Of a stretch of DNA of 64,000 nt, positions 60,864-64,000 are shown in pieces. The position numbers and the translations under genes were made by a program. The notes beneath the pieces were generated by a model. The model searched no databases and was not told where the DNA came from. It saw only the letters and a program-made list of their open reading frames with translations. The stretch is taken from contig NZ_CP034170.1 of assembly GCF_003860405.1 (NCBI RefSeq), positions 2,852,001 through 2,916,000 on the forward strand. The letters run 5' to 3'. Source of the stretch: Nakamurella antarctica (lineage in GTDB: Bacteria; Actinomycetota; Actinomycetes; Mycobacteriales; Nakamurellaceae). The stretch's first letter is position 1. Each line of letters begins with the position of its first letter.

Positions 60864-62003
60864 ATGCCGCCCGACCAGTTTCCAGGCTCTCCCCCAGACT
60901 CGGGTTCCCCCTCGGGTCGCCGCGCCAGCCCTACGGCTGGTGACGGGCCGGCCGGAGCCGCTCGGCGCGCCGAACTCCTTCTCAACGCTGGGCGCTTCGA
61001 CCAGGCATGGGAGCTGGTCCGCGACTACGTCCCCACGGGCAATCTCGCCGTAATGCTGGTGGCCGCGCAGGCGCAGACCAAGCTCACGCATTATGACGAG
61101 GCCCAAAAGCTCGCGGAAGCAGCCGTAGCCGCCTACCCATCGAGCCCACTTGCGCTCTTGGTGTTGGCGAAGGTTTTCACCCAGCGCCGCTTCCCGTGGC
61201 ACGTGCACGAAGTGTTGACAAAAGCGCTGGCGCTCGCTCCCTCCGATCCGCGGCTCCACACGGAGTGGGTGCTGGCCGACCTGTTGGGCGCCAGCGTGAA
61301 CTACCTGACCGAAAAACACGCCCGCGAGGCCGTCTCGTTGCAGCCGGGTGAGCCTGCTGCGCGCCAACTACTTTCACTGACACTGTTCCGGTTGAAGGAT
61401 AAGACGAAGTACGCCGAAGCGCAGGCCCTGGCTGCCGAAGCGGCGGCGGAGGCTCCCGACAGCTCCCTGACGGGCCTGACCCTCTCCCTGACATCACACC
61501 GACGCTGGAACCTGCTACCGGTGATGCGCCACGAATTGCAAACTCTGCGGGTGAGCCCCACCGACGTCAATGCCCGCGGTGTCCTGGTGCTGATCTTGCT
61601 GCGAATCCTCGGGGCCGGTCTGCTCATTTACTTCTTGGTCCTCTTCGTTGAAACGCAGACCGCGTACGAGTCGTACGGGGACGTAGAGGCTCAGCGAGCC
61701 CAGGCCGCCGGCATCGTCCTGGTGAGTTTTGCTGCCGTCATCGTGGGCTTCTGGGCAGTGGTGATCGCCAGAATGGGACGGTTGCGCGGCGCGCTACTCA
61801 TGGTCATTGCCCGCTCCCCAGTGGTTCTCGGCGCGCTCGGGTTACAGCTGGCTTCGTTTCTGAGCGGACTGTTGACAGTGGGCTGGCAGAACAACGAGGG
61901 TCGGGCGTGGCTGCTCGCCGGATTCTCCTGCGCACTCAGTGGGACGCTATGGTGCGCTACCGCCATCTGGTTGCGCCGAACCGCGGCGATTACCCCTCGC
62001 TGA
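60864..62003 (+). CDS. TPR-repeat membrane protein
   Basis: A 379-residue protein with cytoplasmic tetratricopeptide-like helices (RAELLLNAGRFDQAWELVRDYV, AQAQTKLTHYDEAQKLAEAAVAAYPSSPLALLVLAKVF, and later pairs to about residue 230), then four membrane segments (from GVLVLILLRILGAGLLIYFLVLFV to the end). It lies downstream of the AAA+ gene whose N-terminus is also TPR-like. Two unrelated-looking genes sit between them. A membrane-bound platform for that ATPase is a reasonable inference. No ribosome binding site is obvious before ATG 60864. Confidence 0.75.
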   Translation: MPPDQFPGSPPDSGSPSGRRASPTAGDGPAGAARRAELLLNAGRFDQAWELVRDYVPTGNLAVMLVAAQAQTKLTHYDEAQKLAEAAVAAYPSSPLALLVLAKVFTQRRFPWHVHEVLTKALALAPSDPRLHTEWVLADLLGASVNYLTEKHAREAVSLQPGEPAARQLLSLTLFRLKDKTKYAEAQALAAEAAAEAPDSSLTGLTLSLTSHRRWNLLPVMRHELQTLRVSPTDVNARGVLVLILLRILGAGLLIYFLVLFVETQTAYESYGDVEAQRAQAAGIVLVSFAAVIVGFWAVVIARMGRLRGALLMVIARSPVVLGALGLQLASFLSGLLTVGWQNNEGRAWLLAGFSCALSGTLWCATAIWLRRTAAITPR

Positions 62004-62119
62004 TCTGTTAACGATTGTCCGGTCCCGGGTACTCACTATCTCAGCACCGCTCATTTAAGCACCGCTAGTTTCGACACCACTACATTGAAGACACCGGCAC
62101 CAACTCACAAGGGGACACA

Positions 62120-62281
62120 ATGGCATTTTTAGGTAAGACAGCTCTTCTGGGCACGCTCATGACGTTCGCGAGGAGCCAAAAAGGCCGGGAGCTGGCAGCC
62201 AAGGCAAAAACTGTCGCGATGGACCCGGAAAACCAGCGCAAAGCCAAAGAGTTCGGCCGGAAGATCACGAAGAAGCGGTAA
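62120..62281 (+). CDS. Small basic helical protein, 53 residues
   Basis: The short ORF MAFLGKTALLGTLMTFARSQ... ends in a Lys/Arg-rich tail (KEFGRKITKKR). The ATG has AAGGGG 6 bases upstream. The sequence predicts two short helices, the first hydrophobic and possibly membrane-associated, the second strongly basic. Codon choice and a good ribosome binding site make it credible. It sits between the TPR gene and the convergent lplA gene. I do not know a family function. Confidence 0.65.
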   Translation: MAFLGKTALLGTLMTFARSQKGRELAAKAKTVAMDPENQRKAKEFGRKITKKR

Positions 62282-62295
62282 TCGCCGTCCCAGGG

Positions 62296-63378
62296 TTAGG
62301 GAACGTAGTTCGTCCATTCCGGGCTGGAGAACTTCGATGCCGCAAGAGCTTCGCTTTCGACTAACGTTGCGTCATCGAGCTGGGTATCGGTTAGTCCGTA
62401 TCGCGCTCGGAAAAACGCTATGAATGCGGCGATGATGTCTTCCCGAGGCAGCCCCGATTGTGAGCGCATCGGATCGACTCGTTTGTTGGCGCTCTTAATA
62501 CCTTTATCGGAAAGCTTTTCACGGCCGATACGCAGCACGTCGAGCATCTTGTCCGCGTTGATGTCGTAGGCCATCGTGACGTGGTGCAGCACAGCGCCGT
62601 TCGTAAGTCGCTTCTGCGCGGCGCCGGCGATTTTGCCTGCGGGGGAGGCGATGTCGTTGAGCGAGACATAGCTGGCTTTGATGCCGAGTTCGGCCAGAGC
62701 GCCCAGCACCCAGTCGTCAAGGAACGCGTAGGAAGCCGCGAACGAAAGTCCCTCCACCAGCGAACCGGGGACGTACAGCGAATAGGTGATGGTGTTGCCG
62801 GGCTCAACGAACATCGCGCCGCCGCCGGAAATGCGGCGTACGACCGTGACGTCGTGCCGGGCCGCGGCCTCCAGGTCCACCTCGTTGGTCACGGACTGGA
62901 AGGACCCCAGGATGACGGCATTGGACGCCCAGTCCCAGATCCGCAGCGCGGGTGGCCTCGTGCCAGCGCCGACCTGACGAAGCAGCACCTCGTCGAGCGC
63001 CATCTGCATCGCCGGATGCTGCGGACCAGCTTGGATCAGCTGGAAATCATGGTCCCACCAGCTGGTGGCCCGGCCGAGTGCGCGGCGCACGGCCACAGCA
63101 ACGGATTCCGGGGTGAAGCCGGTGAGCACCACCTCGGGTGCTAGTGCCGCGGTGATGGCGGCGCTCATCCCGGCGACGTCCGTAGTGGCTGGCATCCCGG
63201 TCAGCGACCGGTTGATGTCAAGCAGCGCGTCATCGGGTTCGAGGAAGAAGTCACCGGAAATGGCAACTCTGCTCAACGTTTGGGTTGTCTCGTCAACCTC
63301 GACGTCAGCTGCTACGAGCTTGCCGCCGGGGACCTTGTATTCACCATGCACCCTTCCGACCTTAGACCCGTCGGCCAT
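62296..63378 (-). CDS. lplA: Lipoate-protein ligase A-like, domain-permuted
   Basis: A 360-residue biotin/lipoate ligase-fold protein that would attach lipoate to dehydrogenase E2 or GcvH. The catalytic domain (about 110-355) has MALDEVLLRQVG, ILGSFQSVTNEVDLEAA, the lipoyl-adenylate loop VVRRISGGGAMFVEPGNTITYSLY and the lysine of SPAGKIAGAAQKR. The N-terminal about 100 residues (from MADGSKVGRVHGEYKVPGGKLVAADVEV) correspond to the accessory domain that sits at the C-terminus of E. coli LplA, so the order is swapped. It is divergent from csoR, 61 bases apart. Confidence 0.88.
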   Translation of the reverse strand: MADGSKVGRVHGEYKVPGGKLVAADVEVDETTQTLSRVAISGDFFLEPDDALLDINRSLTGMPATTDVAGMSAAITAALAPEVVLTGFTPESVAVAVRRALGRATSWWDHDFQLIQAGPQHPAMQMALDEVLLRQVGAGTRPPALRIWDWASNAVILGSFQSVTNEVDLEAAARHDVTVVRRISGGGAMFVEPGNTITYSLYVPGSLVEGLSFAASYAFLDDWVLGALAELGIKASYVSLNDIASPAGKIAGAAQKRLTNGAVLHHVTMAYDINADKMLDVLRIGREKLSDKGIKSANKRVDPMRSQSGLPREDIIAAFIAFFRARYGLTDTQLDDATLVESEALAASKFSSPEWTNYVP

Positions 63379-63412
63379 TGGGACGTGCTTTGTCTCACTC
63401 CCCTCCGGGCCG

Positions 63413-63430
63413 GTACCCTACGGGGGTATA
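63413..63430. promoter_or_regulatory. CsoR-type copper operator
   Basis: GTACCCTACGGGGGTATA fits the GTACCC-N-GGGGGTAT pseudo-palindrome of CsoR operators. It lies 9 bases before the csoR start, so it probably overlaps the promoter and represses csoR-copZ until Cu(I) is present. It may also affect divergent lplA. Confidence 0.75.
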
Positions 63431-63439
63431 GTTCCTTTC

Positions 63440-63778
63440 ATGACGAGCAGCACCCATCCTGACGCAGGCGCCGAGCCGACGCGGGCACACGCCACCCCCT
63501 ACGGCTACATCGGCCGCAAGGACGACTACCTCAAACGGCTACGCCGGATTGAGGGCCAAGCTCGCGGCCTGCAGCGCATGGTCGACGGCGAAGAGTATTG
63601 CATCGATATTTTGACGCAGGTGTCCGCGATGACGAAGGCGCTGCAGTCGGTCGCGTTGGGATTACTCGAGGAGCACTTAAGCCACTGCGTGGTCCAGGCA
63701 GCTATCGCCGGCGGCCCTGAAGCGCAGGCAAAAGTAAAAGAAGCATCCGATGCCATCGCCCGGCTTGTCCGGTCATAA
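63440..63778 (+). CDS. csoR: Copper-sensing repressor CsoR
   Basis: A 112-residue all-helical repressor that leaves DNA on binding Cu(I). Copper ligands are the Cys in EYCIDILTQ and the His and Cys in EEHLSHCVVQA (the Cys-His-Cys set), with KRLRRIEGQARGLQRMV as the basic DNA-contact helix. ATG 63440 is chosen because the operator lies just upstream. The open frame back to 63065 crosses lplA. CopZ follows 34 bases on. Confidence 0.95.
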   Translation: MTSSTHPDAGAEPTRAHATPYGYIGRKDDYLKRLRRIEGQARGLQRMVDGEEYCIDILTQVSAMTKALQSVALGLLEEHLSHCVVQAAIAGGPEAQAKVKEASDAIARLVRS

Positions 63779-63812
63779 AACCTATGAAGCACCATCACTA
63801 CAAGGAGCAAAC

Positions 63813-64000
63813 ATGAGCACCCAGTCCTACACCGTCACCGGAATGACCTGCGGCCACTGCGTTTCTTCGGTCACCGAAGAAGTCAGCGAGATCCCAGGCG
63901 TCAGTGATGTGTCTGTGACGTTGGAATCAGGGAACCTGGAATTCACCAGCGCCAGCCCCGTCGATGACGCCACCGTCGCGGCCGCCGTAGAAGAGGCCGG
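63813..64000 (+). CDS. copZ: Copper chaperone CopZ-like HMA protein, 3' end outside window
   Basis: The N-terminal 63 residues of a heavy-metal-associated domain protein, MSTQSYTVTGMTCGHCVSSVTEEV, with the metal-binding motif MTCGHC (MxCxxC) that carries Cu(I) to an exporter. AAGGAG lies 7 bases before ATG. The domain is almost complete at the window edge, so it may be a free CopZ or the start of a copper ATPase. Position behind csoR supports copper homeostasis. Confidence 0.85.
   Translation, partial: MSTQSYTVTGMTCGHCVSSVTEEVSEIPGVSDVSVTLESGNLEFTSASPVDDATVAAAVEEA

Noticed and set aside
60763-60943. C-terminal tail of the DUF6544 frame as written
   Set aside because: Unlike the family and overlapping the TPR gene start; best explained by the frameshift at 60688-60691.

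Overview
The window is high-GC DNA from an actinobacterium of the order Mycobacteriales (Mycobacterium/Corynebacterium/Gordonia relatives). The markers are a mycobacterial-type ftsH-folE-folP-folB-folK-DUF3180-DUF6779 block, an Rv0474/HbhA/DUF2516 block, Lsr2, ClpC, an Rv3722c-type aspartate aminotransferase, a fused AccD/AccA carboxyltransferase, an Eis-like acetyltransferase, and frequent GTG/TTG starts with ATGA/GTGA stop-start overlaps. The genus cannot be fixed by reading alone.

Layout. 1-4200: end of an integrated element (HTH protein running off the left edge, tyrosine integrase, RecA-like ATPase, excisionase-like HTH, a divergent small ORF with a palindromic operator and a hairpin), abutting the 3' end of tRNA-Arg(CCU) at 4201-4276. 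4357-12710: lipid and acyl-CoA metabolism (DUF1295 protein, SAM-dependent fatty-acyl methyltransferase, CoA transferase, fused carboxyltransferase) with a MATE exporter, an RluA-type pseudouridine synthase and a luciferase-like oxidoreductase. 12867-16764: a membrane-anchored esterase plus an aminoacyl-phosphatidylglycerol synthase. 16794-26253: Ala-rich membrane protein, MutY, PQ-loop protein, ClpC, DAHP synthase behind an aromatic attenuator, Lsr2, LysS. 26400-39694: a glycosylase-annotated family protein, DUF6779/DUF3180, folate genes, FtsH, Hpt, TilS, DUF2342 and PBP4. 39947-48418: Ppa, ThrE-like exporter, DUF2516, HbhA, HTH regulator, kinase-like protein, DUF445, aminotransferase and GNAT protein. 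48502-52599: glpD-glpF-glpK. 52874-64000: dipeptidase, AlaX-like hydrolase, aspartate aminotransferase, AAA+ ATPase, two genes each broken by one base (DUF4389, DUF6544), a TPR membrane protein, a 53-residue protein, LplA, CsoR and the start of CopZ.

Functional links. The folate genes are tightly overlapped behind ftsH. The glp genes form a glycerol uptake and catabolism operon. The csoR-copZ genes sit behind a CsoR-type operator. DAHP synthase is preceded by a promoter, a short leader peptide with Trp, Tyr and Phe codons and a terminator, which is the architecture of ribosome-mediated attenuation. The esterase and lipid aminoacylation enzymes are adjacent and probably act on the same lipid.

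The best candidates for new biology are the probably leaderless W/Y/F leader peptide, the AAA+/TPR-membrane-protein pair, the esterase/aminoacyl-PG synthase pair, and the small-ORF/operator module at the element's end. Two homopolymer frameshifts 2.4 kb apart (58275-58279 and 60688-60691) need read-level checking before any claim of gene decay.
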